Assembly (NCBI RefSeq): GCF_037975245.1
Contig: NC_092579.1
Coordinates: 11,206,678-11,270,677 of the forward strand
DNA: 64,000 nt
Origin: Apostichopus japonicus
Taxonomy: Eukaryota; Echinodermata; Holothuroidea; Aspidochirotida; Stichopodidae
Direction: 5' to 3'
The notes under the pieces are model-generated. The model was not told the DNA's origin. It saw only the letters and a list, made by a program, of their open reading frames with translations, and did no database searches. The position numbers and the translations under genes were made by a program. Of the stretch, positions 1-13,400 are shown one piece after another (position 1 is the first letter of the stretch; each line of letters starts with the position of its first letter).

Positions 1-85
1 TGTAATTTGTATATTCGATGTTTTTTTAAGAGAGTAGCTATTACTCGTAGTGTACTCGCAAAGATGTTTTTGAGTGTAGTAAGGG

Positions 86-483
86 CAGTGGCGGAGCTAG
101 AGTATTGGTCAGGGAGGGCAAGAATGGTCTGTAGGGGCGCTTTCGACACTATCTAAGCGGAGCGCCACCACAGGTTGGCGCGGAGCGTGCAGAAATGTTT
201 TGAGTAAAGATACTCCCTAGATTGCAGGAAATGACCCTTTCCGGGGCCTTGCTAATTTGCAGATAAACGGAGAATAAATAGGTGTCGTCGCCATTTTGTC
301 GGAAAATTACACCAACAGAATATGACAAATGTCAATAGGTATATGAGAGCGCAATAAAATAGTCAAAAATCGCGAATAAGTAAAAAGTAGTGAAAAGCTG
401 AAAAGGGCGCCAGCAGTCCATTTGAGTCCGTCAGGGGGGGGGGCATCCGCCCCCTGACTGTATATATGGACGCTCCGCCACTA
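86..483 (+). mobile_element. hAT-type MITE, copy 1
   Basis: Non-autonomous element of 398 bp. Its ends are inverted repeats (AGTGGCGGAGC at 87-97, GCTCCGCCACT at 472-482). It is flanked by a perfect 8-bp target duplication AGTAAGGG at 78-85 and 484-491. The TIR sequence and 8-bp duplication are typical of hAT transposons. It has no coding capacity. Homologous copies lie at 5481-5865 (inverted) and 62792-63347. Confidence 0.88.
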
Positions 484-491
484 AGTAAGGG

Positions 492-1590
492 GATGTTGGA
501 GAACTGGCTGAAATGAGGCAAGTCATTGGCCTAAGACGAAGTTGTGTTACGCTTACCGGTACTCACACTCACTGCTTCCACTTTTCACGGGGCGTGAAGA
601 CGCGGTTGGGGTGACAATGTGGTCTATAGCCAGGGGACGGGCCGAGGGTCCCCCAGCAATTACTAAAATTATTACACCTATAGAGTATACGTGTGCATCG
701 GACAGATCGACAAGTATGCATTGAAAAATGGGCAGATGCACGTTTCGGAGCCTTGGTAAATATTGGGGGGGCTTATCATGCATTTGCCCCCTCAACTTTT
801 TTATTGGGGGGGCTGAGCCCCCCCAAGCCCCCCCGGTTCCGCCGCCACTGGTGTGAACCAAATAAGTTATATCAATATCTCGAGACTGTTAACTGGAATT
901 TAATGCCAAATTCTTCAGGATGTAGGTCCATCGATAAGTCGGGGCAAGGTGAGGAGGTGCGGTGTGGCCCGTTGATACTACCGGCATGTTGCCAGGGGTA
1001 ACGTAATACCCTGCATCACACCTGCCTATAAAGTTAGCTACTTAGCTACTTACGGGGCGTGCAGGACGTCTGGTTGTCCAGCTATTGTAATCATGCAACT
1101 AATCATATAGAAAATGTATGAAAGCAGTGATGATACACAATATAGTGATGATGAAAATACTTATTATGAATCGTTAAAACTCACTGAAATTACATAACCA
1201 TATAGTTCATTTTCTAATATCTCTCAACTAATGCCATGCTCAACACGAACGTAATACAATTAAGAAGTAATGCAGCTTGTTAACTCAAATTTGTAATTAA
1301 CATGGCATTCTTACCAATCAATAACGGCGGCGTCGAGAATGGGATCGGGCCCGGAACATTCACGCCACCGAGCCCCATTTGGAAATCACCGTTTTGCTCA
1401 AGAGTATTCCGGGGTTCCGTGGATATCTGCCCCTACAGCCCCCCGACCCGTCACCCCTGTGGTCAGGCCTATCAACGACGGCAGAATTTCAGCCCAATTT
1501 TTGTTAGAAGCACATATTTATTAGGCCATGGTATGTTTTTGCATATAAGTGCTCCTGTTTGTATTACTCGTTTGCTTGTTTGTGTCAAGT
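492..1590. other. gene-free stretch with a G/C-run transposon end
   Basis: I see no convincing gene. Around 760-853 there is a C-run and G-run segment ending in CCGCCGCCACTG, which resembles the terminus of a hAT-like element; I could not locate a matching left end. Short ORFs here have no recognisable domain. Confidence 0.5.
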
Positions 1591-1603
1591 ATTGGACATT
1601 TTA

Positions 1604-1971
<368 letters not shown>

Positions 1972-2237
1972 CAAAGTTAGCATTCAGACTTATATACTGA
2001 TTTAAAATACTGTCCTGTGCTTTCTACTCCCTAAAAGCATTCCCGGAACATCAACGGAGAAAATTCGATAAAATAATTAAATAGGTTATGGTGAGAACAA
2101 GTGATTCGATGACGGCAGTAAACGTCTGATCATGCGTACAACCATTATTTGTCCTTCAAGCGCATATTTATGAGCTTGGGGCCGCATACATGCAGATCAA
2201 AACATATAAACTGCTATTGGTCTAATTTAGGTCTTAC

Positions 2238-3359
2238 CTAAACATCTACGTCACCGTTCTGTTGTATACAACTATCATTTTCCTCAACGACATTCGACCC
2301 CAAATTACACGTGACAGTTGTCTTTTTTGTTTGATATCCATCTTTACCATTGTCTTCTCTACACCTGAATACATCATTCAGGTACCGGCGGAAGTTGGCG
2401 CCGACCACGTAAACTATACACGGATTAAGCAACGACAGAAGGCAGAAAAAGATTAAGCGAAAGTTCTTCAAGTGACCTAACACGATATTGGAACAGAAAA
2501 ATTCCGGATTATAAAAAAGAAATCGAAACACGTAGAAAGGCAACCATCCTATGGCAAATACTACGACTAGAAGAAAAACCATAATTGCGAGCCGTCTGCG
2601 CCTCTCTTGAGCTCGCTTCCCTGCCGTATTAATCCTAATTTGACTGGCTAATTCTCGAGTCGTTCTAAGGCTTTTGTACAACGTTGTAGCCATGATAGTA
2701 TAAAAACATGCAATGAGTAACAAAGGAAGCAAATATATCAAAATAAAACGAAAAATGACGAATATATTCATAAATTTCCCCCAATCCTCCGCATAATAGA
2801 ACTGGTCATGGAAGGATTGGCAAATTTTGATCACGGGAAGGGACGATGAAAGAGCTAAGATCCATACCAAGGCCAGTGTGAAGTAACAGATAGATTTACG
2901 ATGCGGCTGACGATTCCGTAAGACCTTCGAACGCGAAATGCGACATCTCTCGAAGCTCATCACAACCAATGAGAATATAGTCACCGTTGGGAAAAGTGTC
3001 TCTGCTACAACATGAATTCGACAGACATGTCGAGATGTGTAGATGTTACCTTCCCAATAACCGATCCATTTTGAAATCTCCGGAACGAGAACACCGACAC
3101 AAACAAAGATGTCGCTTATCGCAAGGTTCCCTATCATGACGACGCTTACGTCACGCCAGAGTTGTCGAATGTAAATTATGTATAAGACAGTACCGTTTGC
3201 TAAAACCGCAGCCACAACTATCAGGCAGAATATAGTGACGTAGACGTTACGTAAACTCTTTGTTGAAGCAAGCTGGTCGTCGCAGGATGCTAAGAGACCC
3301 TCGTAGGATAAATTGAAAGATTCGCTCATTTTGATAACCCACTCATTATTAACAAGCAT
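2238..3359 (-). CDS. Rhodopsin-family (class A) GPCR, peptide-receptor-like, single exon
   Basis: Intronless 373-aa seven-helix receptor. The extracellular N-terminus is short, with an NLS glycosylation sequon near residue 16. TM1 carries N55. TM2 carries the N-L-A-x-x-D motif (N78, D83). C113 at the top of TM3 should pair with C180 in the second extracellular loop. TM4 has W166, TM5 P212, and TM6 ends with F-x-x-G-W-L-P (W272, P274). A basic segment (QERRRR) precedes TM6, and a Cys at 333 after helix 8 could be palmitoylated. Two activation motifs are atypical: ERC replaces DRY (137-139), and the TM7 motif is NPCIVY, which puts Val at the usual NPxxY tyrosine position. It resembles peptide-type receptors, but I cannot name a ligand. 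The start could also be Met11. A perfect CRE octamer lies about 42 bp upstream. Confidence 0.9.
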   Translation of the reverse strand: MLVNNEWVIKMSESFNLSYEGLLASCDDQLASTKSLRNVYVTIFCLIVVAAVLANGTVLYIIYIRQLWRDVSVVMIGNLAISDIFVCVGVLVPEISKWIGYWEGNIYTSRHVCRIHVVAETLFPTVTIFSLVVMSFERCRISRSKVLRNRQPHRKSICYFTLALVWILALSSSLPVIKICQSFHDQFYYAEDWGKFMNIFVIFRFILIYLLPLLLIACFYTIMATTLYKSLRTTRELASQIRINTAGKRAQERRRRLAIMVFLLVVVFAIGWLPFYVFRFLFYNPEFFCSNIVLGHLKNFRLIFFCLLSLLNPCIVYVVGANFRRYLNDVFRCREDNGKDGYQTKKTTVTCNLGSNVVEENDSCIQQNGDVDV

Positions 3360-3400
3360 TTCACGGTAGTATGCCTGATTACAATACCACAGCTGATTGA

Positions 3401-3408
3401 TGACGTCA
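3401..3408. promoter_or_regulatory. CRE octamer upstream of the GPCR
   Basis: Perfect palindromic TGACGTCA about 42 bp upstream of the receptor start codon. It is a candidate CREB/ATF site. A chance octamer cannot be excluded, and no transcription start site is visible. Confidence 0.4.
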
Positions 3409-3440
3409 ACAGAAACTCACATTGTAGCATTCGTGTGTTA

Positions 3441-3775
3441 AGTTCCATCAACGAGTATCAAACGAATAGAATCATCGTATTTGGCGTTCAAAAGTCCTTG
3501 ATATCTCCCTTATAATATTTAACGGTATCGTGTCAATTTATGAAGAAACGTTAACATTTACCGCATGACGATTTAATCGAATCGAAACGTCCTTGCAACG
3601 TTACTAATGATGCACTAAGTCATATGTAGGTTCCATCTACGAGTATATTAAAAACCTATTTGGCGTCCCAAAGACCTCGATGTCTCTCTTATTGCACGGT
3701 ATGGTGTCCAGTTATTAAGACAAATTAACATTGCATGACCAGATAATCCAATCCAAACGTCATTAGTCACGTGAT
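3441..3775. repeat. diverged tandem duplication upstream of the GPCR
   Basis: Two copies spaced about 188 bp apart, starting near 3441 and 3629. They share blocks such as GTTCCATC-ACGAGTAT, TTTGGCGT, GATATCTC/GATGTCTC and CGAAACGTC/CCAAACGTC. The second copy is shorter through deletions. The pair occupies the proximal 5' flank of the receptor gene and could have duplicated regulatory sites. Confidence 0.6.
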
Positions 3776-5472
3776 TTAACCTCAGTGATATTTAATAAAA
3801 AATCATCGCCCAATTGTAAAATTACTCCATGTCATCTGTCAAGGCCTGCTATACAAATTTCAAATACAATCTTTCCCTCATTAGAAATAGGCAAGATACC
3901 TTGTTCTTGGATTACTTGGAAGTGAAATATCCCTGTCACTTTTGTAGCCTATTCGTCTAATCGTTGTCCGAATGTTATATTTATTCATGTGTTCAGTCGA
4001 TAAAGTGATGTAAATATCAACATTCTCTAAAGCCCGTCAGTTATTTTAACATTAATTGATTTTAACTTACACGCATAAATATTTAATCAGAAAATTTTGA
4101 CATTCACATTTCCTTCATGCCGCAGATTAATCTGACAGTGACATAAATTTGAAGACGTTATTAAAAATTTTAAGGCAATTTTTCAATGTACCTGTCGCTC
4201 AATCAGTGAAATGCTCAATAACAGCTGTTATTTTCATCGAAATTCCTGTAAGAACGAAAATGTACATTACAATCAATCCCAAGCGTAAATCCTGAGATGT
4301 CGTCGTCCAAAGAAAAATTCTCGCGACAAAGAAATCTATTTTGATTTAGTAATTATTATTGCGTTCACATGTTTTGTTATCAATACACATTGAGTTTCGA
4401 ATCCAAATGGATATTACTTAATTTTACTTGGTAGCGCTAACTTCCAATTGATTGAACCAACTCCACTCGCTCATACGAAATGCCTTTCCATTCGGCAAAA
4501 AAGCTCCATTTACTCTTTCCCGACCATATGTTTAGTAATTTCCACCAAGTAGTATTTGCTTTTTTCTCTGCGCTCCAACCATCTTTCGAAAACACTGTTA
4601 TATGAATAAACTTTATATCCTTCACATAAAATCATCGACATCAAAATTGTAAGTCCATAGATCTGGGATTACTTTTATTTCCAATATATATTTTTCAGTA
4701 TGTGCAAACTTAATGCTTGAAATCTGTAGGTAGTACTGCGTTATATAGTCCTTCCATCTACCGCAATTGGCATCTTTATTAGTTTCTGTACTAGGGTCAA
4801 ACCTGGCGCTATTCATCCATCAAAACCTATTTCGTTGCAACTGCTTGTAATGCAGAGATGTTAAGTTCGTTTATTTTCCAAGTTGAAACCAAAGGTGAAA
4901 TGCACTTTACGATGGGCTGACATTATGTATACTGATATTGTTGGACCTATATATGATGACAGGTGGTACTTTATTTTTAATGTATAAACCATTTGCTCGG
5001 CAAACTTGCATTTTTGTCTTAAGTTACACTCTTTTTTTTCACAAACCCACTAATGCATAGAGTCGAGGACAGTATCATGGATTATTTTCATATGTCAATT
5101 GATATGTCATCGAAAAATCCATCACCGATTTGTGGCGTTACGTAGAAATGTTATAAATTAAAATAAAATTATGAGAAATCTCAAACCAAGGACAAAATCA
5201 CTAAAGTGAAATTGATGAATTCTTAATAAAGTTACCGTCACTTTATTTTAAAATCGCATTCAAGGTAGCACACTATATGGATAAAATATGATCACTTTGG
5301 GTTGTAGATCATTAATCCAGGCATCCCAAGCTATGGGGGGGGGGAGGGGGCAAACTTGTAATACGAGTACAGCAACATGAGTACTAGTAAAATTCCTTCG
5401 ATTAGTACGAGTACAAAGTGTATTAACTCGAGTACGCTACGTGAACGTAACCCTAAAATTACTATTGACAAT
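3776..5472. other. intergenic, no gene seen
   Basis: AT-rich sequence with only short ORFs that lack recognisable motifs. A G-run lies near 5334-5349. Confidence 0.5.
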
Positions 5473-5480
5473 GTTCCGAG

Positions 5481-5865
5481 CAGTGGCGGAGCGTCCATAC
5501 AGTCAGGGGGGCGGACCCCCCCCCCCCCTGACAGACTCAAATGGACTGCTAGCGCCCTTTTCAGCTCTTTACCACTTTTTACTTAGTGTAGATTATTGAC
5601 TTTTTTATTGCGCTCTCATCTACTTATTGACATTTGTCACATTTTGTTGGTGTAATTTGGCGATGACACCTATTTATTCTTCGTTTATCTGCAAATTAGC
5701 CAGGCCCGGAAAGGGTCATTTCCGGCAATCTAGGGAGTATCTTTACTCAAAAAATTTCTGTACGCTACGCGCCAACCAGTGGTGGCGCTCCGCTTAGATA
5801 GTGTCGAAAGCGCCCCTACAGACCATTCTCGCCCATCCTGACCAATACCCCTAGCTCCGCCACTG
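5481..5865 (-). mobile_element. hAT-type MITE, copy 2 (inverted)
   Basis: Same family as the element at 86-483, in the opposite orientation. Inverted termini are CAGTGGCGGAGC and GCTCCGCCACTG. It is flanked by a near-perfect 8-bp duplication, GTTCCGAG (5473-5480) and GTTCCGCG (5866-5873). The interior is non-coding. Confidence 0.88.
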
Positions 5866-6051
5866 GTTCCGCGCAGAAGTACAAATTCACGAAAGCGTGT
5901 AGCACAAGTTCTGGTAACTATGTTAGGATACGGAGCATGGACTCGAGCTCCCTAAAAGACTGGCCGGGATGGCGTTCCGTAAAATGGGCGACCAAGGTTA
6001 TGCAGTCGGTTGCGAGCCAGGTTCCAATAATATTAAAGTAGGTAATAGTTC

Positions 6052-7068
6052 GAGGCACTGAAAGAGCAAGACATCAACACTAACTACATCAAAGTAATCA
6101 AAGATATCTATACTGGCAGCACAACTACTGTTAAGTTACACAAAGAAAGCAACAAAATACCAATAAGGAAAGGAGTGAGGCAGGGAGATACCATATCTCC
6201 AAAGCTCTTTACAGAATGCTTAGAACACATCTTCAAAGACATCAATTGGGAAGATAAAGGTATCAATGTGAATGGGGAGAAGCTCAACCACCTCCGTTTT
6301 GCTGATGATATAGTCATAATAGCTAACAACTTCAACGAAATGGAGAGCATGCTACAGGACTTGGACATAGCAAGCAGGAAAAGAGGACTGAAAATGAATA
6401 TGAAGAAGACCAAAGTAATGGCAGACCAATCAGTTAAACACAAACATATCATCATTAATGGAACAAAATTGGAACATGTATCTGAATACATTTACCTGGG
6501 ACAAAGGTTCACTCTCACCGAAAGGAATCAAGATAATGAAATAAGGAGGAGGATCAAAGCAGGGTGGCAAGCATTTGGCAGATACAGCCACATCATGAAG
6601 GGCAATCTACCACTATGCTTAAAAAGGAAAGTGTATGACCAATGCATCCTCCCATCAATGACATATGCATCAGAAACATGGACACTAACAATTAAAATGG
6701 AAAGAAAGTTAGCAGCCGCACAACATAACATGGAGAGGAGTATGCTTAACATAACATGCAAAGATCACAAAACCAATAAGTGGATAAGGGAACAGACAAA
6801 GGTACAGGATAAAATGGAAATAATCAAACATCGTAAATGGACATGGGCCGGCCATGTCACTAGAAGGGGAAGATGGAGCACGCTAACCACTGTATGGACA
6901 CCGCTTGACGGGAAAAGGAACAGAGGCAGGCAAAGAAAGAGATGGAGAGATGAAATACAGAAATTCTGGAATGAAACCAATTGGTACACACATGCAAGGG
7001 AGAGAGATAGTTGGAGATATCATGCTGAGGCCTTCATCCAGCAGTGGATCGACAACGGCTGAAGAAGA
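6052..7068 (+). mobile_element. 5'-truncated LINE (RTE-like) with intact C-terminal reverse-transcriptase ORF
   Basis: The open frame runs from the truncated 5' end to a stop at 7060-7062. It shows the RT segments R-Q-G-D-T-I-S-P-K-L-F and the catalytic F-A-D-D-I box, followed by K-K-T-K-V and Y-L-G-Q blocks. After these comes the C-terminal domain common in invertebrate endonuclease-RT elements (W-A-G-H-V-T-R and G-R-Q-R-K-R-W-R-D). The finger and N-terminal endonuclease regions are missing. A 12-bp direct repeat, AGGTAATAGTTC, flanks it (6040-6051 and 7069-7080). That marks a target-primed insertion, with a very short 3' tail of GAA repeats right after the stop. The lack of frameshifts suggests a recent insertion. 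RTE-like is my best clade guess. Confidence 0.85.
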
Positions 7069-7080
7069 AGGTAATAGTTC

Positions 7081-10000
7081 AGCCAAGTGTCCTATGGAGC
7101 ATGCATTTCATGCGGTGAAATGTTTATTTTACTATATATACATTTTTTGGGGGATAACTGTCTGTATGTATGATGTTGTCAGTTTACTAATTCGTTCAAC
7201 CTGCGATCAAACGCAATAAAATCAGTCAATTTGCATTGTAATCATGCAATCAATCTCTAACAAGTAGGTCCACATATTTGGCGCTTTTATAGGAATTTTA
7301 TGACAAATTGATGGGCGTCAGTATATACTAGCCTAGGAAATTCACAGCATGGGTCGCCATGCTAGAAAAGAGTTTTGGGAAACAGCGTCTTGGATCTCGT
7401 CATATTTTGTGCATCTAACGTTTCTATGTTCTTTACGCTACCAACAAGTTGGCATTTAACACAGCATGAACCTCATAAACCACGTTCGCATAACGGAAAG
7501 AGTTAATCGAGGGAAGAGTATCAGAGATAGCAACGGCTCTGAAGAATATATGTGTAAAGGAAGTAATTGTAAAGGACGCACTCTATTTAAGCCTTCATAA
7601 CGTATCACCACAGAGTCGGAAAATAGACAAAACTGCCCTACTGTGTTGATTTGTTTGGGTATTTTCTGAGTCATTACCATTCTGTTTTTTTGCTTGGATG
7701 TTGAAGACGATGAAATAAAGTACCGATGGTCTAAATTTCTGGAGGATTGAAGGTGATTTATGGTACTTTAGAAAACCTTGGGTGAAACAAGAAAATTCCT
7801 CAGCGACTGCTGGGAAGCACTATGATATACTTTGAGCTCTTCAAGCTCAAAATTTAAACGGTCATGGTGGCAAAAATTGAATGTTTTATTATAGCCCAAG
7901 CCATTAGCTATCATACGGTGGGTAGGACATGTCAGTTGAAAACTTCTATCTATGCTCTATCGGCTTTTGAAAGTGGCTAGTTTAGTGTGTAAGTCAATGG
8001 GAGCAATTCATTGTGGTGCGGTACCTCAAGGGGCAATGTCCTGACAGAGCGACACCTTAATATACCGGTTAATTAAGATATGTAGAAACGCGAACGTGAG
8101 TTTATCATTCTTTTTAATTTTGCGATCTATAAAGCGATAAAAGTAATTATAATGAATCAGCTGTATTAGTTATATACATTTTCCATGTGTATACTTCTAT
8201 CAACCACACTACCCACTCACTCAACCTACACTCTCCCCCCCCCCCCCCCTCCCAACAGAGTCGAACCGGTAAGATAACATATGACATATATTTGACACGC
8301 TTACCAAATTCTCTTTTCAATAACAATAACATGACAAAATAATGTATTGTATGACGTTGTACATTAGTTGAAAGGCACTGCTCTGGCGTGATGGATGGAG
8401 CTCTTGCAAAACTATCTGCATTGTTCTTGAGTCAGATCGGTATGACTCACATACACACAAACATTCATACAAACACACACACATTCACATGAAGATCACC
8501 TGTTACTTTAGATGATATCAAATAATATGCCTCTTCATAAATGGCGAGTTGCATACATTATTATTAAAATATCTAGGAATATATACTTTACCACTATGAC
8601 TCTCATCATGTGATTGTTAAATTACATTATTCATCATATATCTTTGAATTATTTAAATTATTAAAAAAAAAACATTTCTGGAGGAAATGGCAGAGTAGCT
8701 TACAGAGCAGAAATGGCAGAGAGAATACAATTGAAAGCAGACAATGCTCATGAATAAACATAACTGTATCATATTTACATTATCCAACCTGGTTTACATA
8801 GACTTAAAATATAACAATCAATGCACAAATATCATCGTAAATATTCTAATAACAAAATAAAATGAAAATAACTGTTATATCTTGTCTGTTTGATTAGTTT
8901 AACTGCTTGAAAGTATCAATAGCACTTCTTTGCAAATTATTCATCTGCTTCTTCTTGATATTATTCTCTTATTTTTACCATCAAGGACTAGAAATACACA
9001 AAGTCATAAACAAACGTTTGAATTTCTGTACAAAGTTCACCTGTTTGAAAGGGATGGAAGAGTTTGAAGTAGATATAGACACATGCACCATTGAGAAAGG
9101 TTGAAATCCATTAAAAACAGACCACCAACTTCATACAAATTTAAGAATGTCAAAATGTTTTACAACATTTTGTATCTACATTCTCCTATAGCTGAATACT
9201 TATTTCATCAAGTTTGCAGAATAAAGAAACAGGGCTACATTACACGACTGTTCTTCTAGCATTTGTAACTGCTTCTATGTTACCTAGGTGACAGTGCTCA
9301 ACAAAATATGGGTTAGGTGTTCAGGCCATTCGAAGATCTAAAAAGTGAAGCTGGTAGTTATCTCTTTCTGAATTCCAACTTAAATAAACTTTTTCCAAAA
9401 GTTAATCACTTTTATTGGGAAATTTAATTAGCATTTCACCTTTTTTAATTCTTTAATTTATGAGTTGTTATAGAATTGTTAATAAAATGATTTAAAAAAA
9501 AATTGAAAATCTCAATAATGACTAATTTTTAATGTAAACATTGAATTATTACCGAAAGTATAAAGTGTACCTATTTGACCATGATATACTGTGAGTACTC
9601 TCCGAGACAATTCAAAAGTGACAAGCTTTGTTCAAGTTAATAGTACAAATAATTACTTCAGCATGTGGCAAATTTAAGTTGATACTACCTAATAAACTAG
9701 AGACATTAAAAAAATAATTGTTTTTTCCATTGTTCAAATCCACGAACCTTTGCAATACCCCATTACAATAGAATTCTTTAGAGGACGTGGAGATTCGTTA
9801 GAATCACATCTGAGGACCTAGAATTCTTTTGTTGAAGTCCTCAATCAGAATACAAAATACACACACAAATACATTGGTTTCCTTTTGAAATTAAATCTTG
9901 AAGTCATTAAATGAATGGTACAGTATTCATCGCTGTATGTACTGTACTCGTACTGTAAGCGGGTCAAATTAAAGATATTACTTTCTCTCTTGTATCTTTT

Positions 10001-10165
10001 ATAAATCCATTCTTACAGGGCCACAATTACATGGTACCTGTACAATAATACATTATTCCATAACTGCCTACAATTTTCAAATGAAGGTACAAATTAAATA
10101 ATAAAATGAAAGATTAATTGGGATTTGCATTTTTTTAAGTCATTTTGATAGTTTGGAATGGTTGC
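7081..10165. other. intergenic, no gene seen
   Basis: AT-rich sequence with a C-run at about 8227-8250, an ACACA-rich stretch near 8450-8490, and short unrecognisable ORFs. The part nearest 10.2 kb may include sequence just past the 3' end of the galactokinase transcript. Confidence 0.45.
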
Positions 10166-10171
10166 TTTATT
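10166..10171 (-). terminator. candidate poly(A) signal for galactokinase
   Basis: AATAAA on the minus strand, about 290 nt past the galactokinase stop. Other A/T-rich hexamers exist nearby, so this is only the most plausible candidate. Confidence 0.35.
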
Positions 10172-10459
10172 GGTCACAATAATGAAAGAAATCTTGCGGT
10201 GTCAACCAGGGTATCCCAACTTTCCTCTATCATGACAGACAACATGAAGTGACATACCGTGAGTTGGTTTATAAATCCTCGTTCAATAATGCTAAAACTT
10301 GTACTCTACTTGATTACCCCCACCTTGTAATGTTAACATGTGTTTTGAAAATTTAAAAAATAAAGCTTCTTTAACGATTTGGTAGGAATCAATACAATCA
10401 CATGATACCGTTTAAAGTTATAGAAAATTGTAATCCAGCTGGCATCTTCTTTGGATTCT

Positions 10460-13400
10460 TTACAGTAGCAGTTTCTGGGCACCCTTCGACGCAACGGCTA
10501 GGTAATATGTCGCTGTGCCCTTGTACTTGCTCTGAAAAGGAATGAAGAAAATCAATGATACCATTTAAAATTTCCAGTGTCTTACCTTTGTTGAACCCAA
10601 ATGACCTGTACTCTCCACCAAAAACAATAGGGATTTTGTACTCATTATAGAGAAGCCATAGCCATACATACCAGCTACTGCAGTTTTCTATCTGGAAATA
10701 TCGTATCTACATAGTGTTCGAGTTTTGACACCTGGTGACCTTAAATGAACTCTGACCTACATCAAATTGTGTACAAACTATTCAATACATAAGGTTATCA
10801 TACCATGTAAATATGAGCTCCTTTCATGTTCTGGTTCTGGAGATATAGCACTTTTGATATATTCACATATATTCAAATGACCTTTGACCTCCACCAAAAT
10901 CAGTAGAGTTCGCTAATAGAATTACAGGAAATCAACTTGACAAATAAAGGAACTGCATAAGCGACCTTACTTGAGATATCAAGATTTTCACACCTTTTCC
11001 CTCTGTTGACCTCAAATGACCTTTGACATTCATGAGAAAACAATCCAGACCGTCTACCTAACATCGACAAGCTACAAACCATGTTTGAACCCCTAGAATA
11101 CCTAGTCTGGCAAATGATGAATTTAGAGCCATGCTATACTGAGACTAGTATACACTGTACAAATCTGACAAGCAGGCTATCCAATTCATAATGGAATAAA
11201 ATTCTCCTTCAACTACCAAACACCATTTTTAAAATCATGGATAAACAATCTGGATTCCTTCCTTCACAAATCCCAAGACACCCAACTGGTGCATTCTGAG
11301 AACAGATGAGTATGTATTTGTGTGTTTGTTGCCAGTAGTAAAGTAAAGTTGCAATGAAATATTCATGATTATATACTATAATATAGGCCAACGTTTCATT
11401 GCAATGCCAATCTCACATTAATTTACTCCTTAGGAATGTTATATTACCCAAGTTTATATCATGTGTCATATATTCAGACTGAGAGGTTGGAATATTGTTT
11501 TTGGTTAGGGGTTTGGGTCTAAATTTGAACATATTGGGCTACTAAAAGTTATTAATTTATAATAATAATATGCAAATATTTATAGAGCGCTTTATGCAAA
11601 GGCCTCAAAGCGCTTTTAAAGGCAATGCCTAACATCATGTACTTATATTACCCTGAAAAGTGTTTTGAGATATTCTTTTAGTTAAAGCAGTTAATGTAGT
11701 TATTTGTCTCTTTTGTTATTAATGCTCAAAGCTAACTGTTGTATAATAACTTCAAAAATTCTATAAATATTTAAATATTTGTATCCTTACAATAAAGCAT
11801 GCTATCTCAAAGTATCATTAATCTACTGATGTGGAAAATTACAACAATTCTATATATTACCACTCAAATATTCCTAGTTCATTATGATCTTCCCGGCCTA
11901 TAGCAAATACCACCTGAGTCCCCTGTTTTTGGCCAAAAATACACACAGTGTACTATTTCAGTGGTTAATCCAAATTTGTCTTCACACAAGAAAGTAGACT
12001 TGGCCATTGAGTTTACAATCATACGGTGGCTGGTCAATTAATTAGGTGTGCTCAATGATGACCCCTATAATGGCAGTACTTGGGGTAGTTTATGCTATCA
12101 AGTAACAAATTATTGATGCTTGAATGAATTTGAGGACTGTTTTGTCTATAGGCGGTCCTGCCAGTCATGTTGTATTACCTTCATCATTGCCACTGCTTTT
12201 GTCACCACTCGACTCCGCAGCATAGTAACAGTGCACCCACCAAAGCCTGCCCCAGTTAATCTGGACCCAAGAACACCCTCCACCTCCATGGCTGCAGACA
12301 CTAGTTGATCTAATTCTGCACAGCTGACTTCGTAGTCATCCCTGACATATAATAAAATAAAATAAAGTAAATAATTGAATACAAAAGTAACAAAATTTTG
12401 TTATCTTTCATCAAACAGACATACTGGTATGCTATTAATATAGCTGTGCAAGATATGACGGTGATAATACTTTAATACGATTGCAATAAAATAGAATCTG
12501 TGAAATATACAGGCATAGTGAACAGAACAGTAATGAATTGTCGGTGGTCACAAAGAATTTACAGACTCCTGTCTAGACAAGAAAATCCAGACGATACAAA
12601 GATTATAAAATATAAAATAATATAAAATATATTTATCTAATAAAATAATAAATATATATCTATCAGGGAATCTAAAAAAGTTGCAGGAAAAGCTGCACTT
12701 TTGCAGTTCTCAATGATAATAATAATCGGCCAAGAAGAAGGTATGTGCGACAAGCTGAATAGCTTGTAACTTACACTACATATACAAGGTTGCTATTCAA
12801 TTTACAGTTTTAGCTCGCTTTGGCTTTGGTACAAGTTTAAAAGACCATATCAGATGGGAATTCCATGAATTTTTCCTGGATGAAAAACCTTACCTTGGCA
12901 GACCAGGGTTCAAACCCACTACAGCCCAGATGGAAGGGTTTATTGCTTCTAATGCATTCAACCAAAGGAGAGTATTAAGTAACATATATGGAATCACAGG
13001 ATTTTATTTCATTGCAGTATCCAGCAGGTCTTTTCAGCTGAGTTTTTGCAAAGTTTTTTCAATAATATGTAAATATGCTTTTGAGTGGTATTTCGTGGGT
13101 ACGGTCAAGTTGCTTTGAACTAAGTTGAAAAAAGAAAACACACTTTTAAAGAGAAACAAGACTTCAAGATCTGGTGTTCATCTAATATTTAACAAAACAA
13201 ATGTGGAATAATGCAGGTTTTTGACATGGTATCTATGATTTAATGTGGTTTATGATTTTATGTATTCGTACCTCATGGATTTATGATTTAATGTGGTCTA
13301 TGATTTTACCTATTCATACCCAATGGAATTAATGTGGTCTATGATTTAACGTATTTGTACCTCATGGAATTAAGATTTAATGTGGTCTATGATTTCACAT

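Noticed and set aside
4437-4816. Two overlapping ORFs of 62-64 aa on the minus strand
   Set aside because: No motifs, no conserved composition and no splice context linking them.
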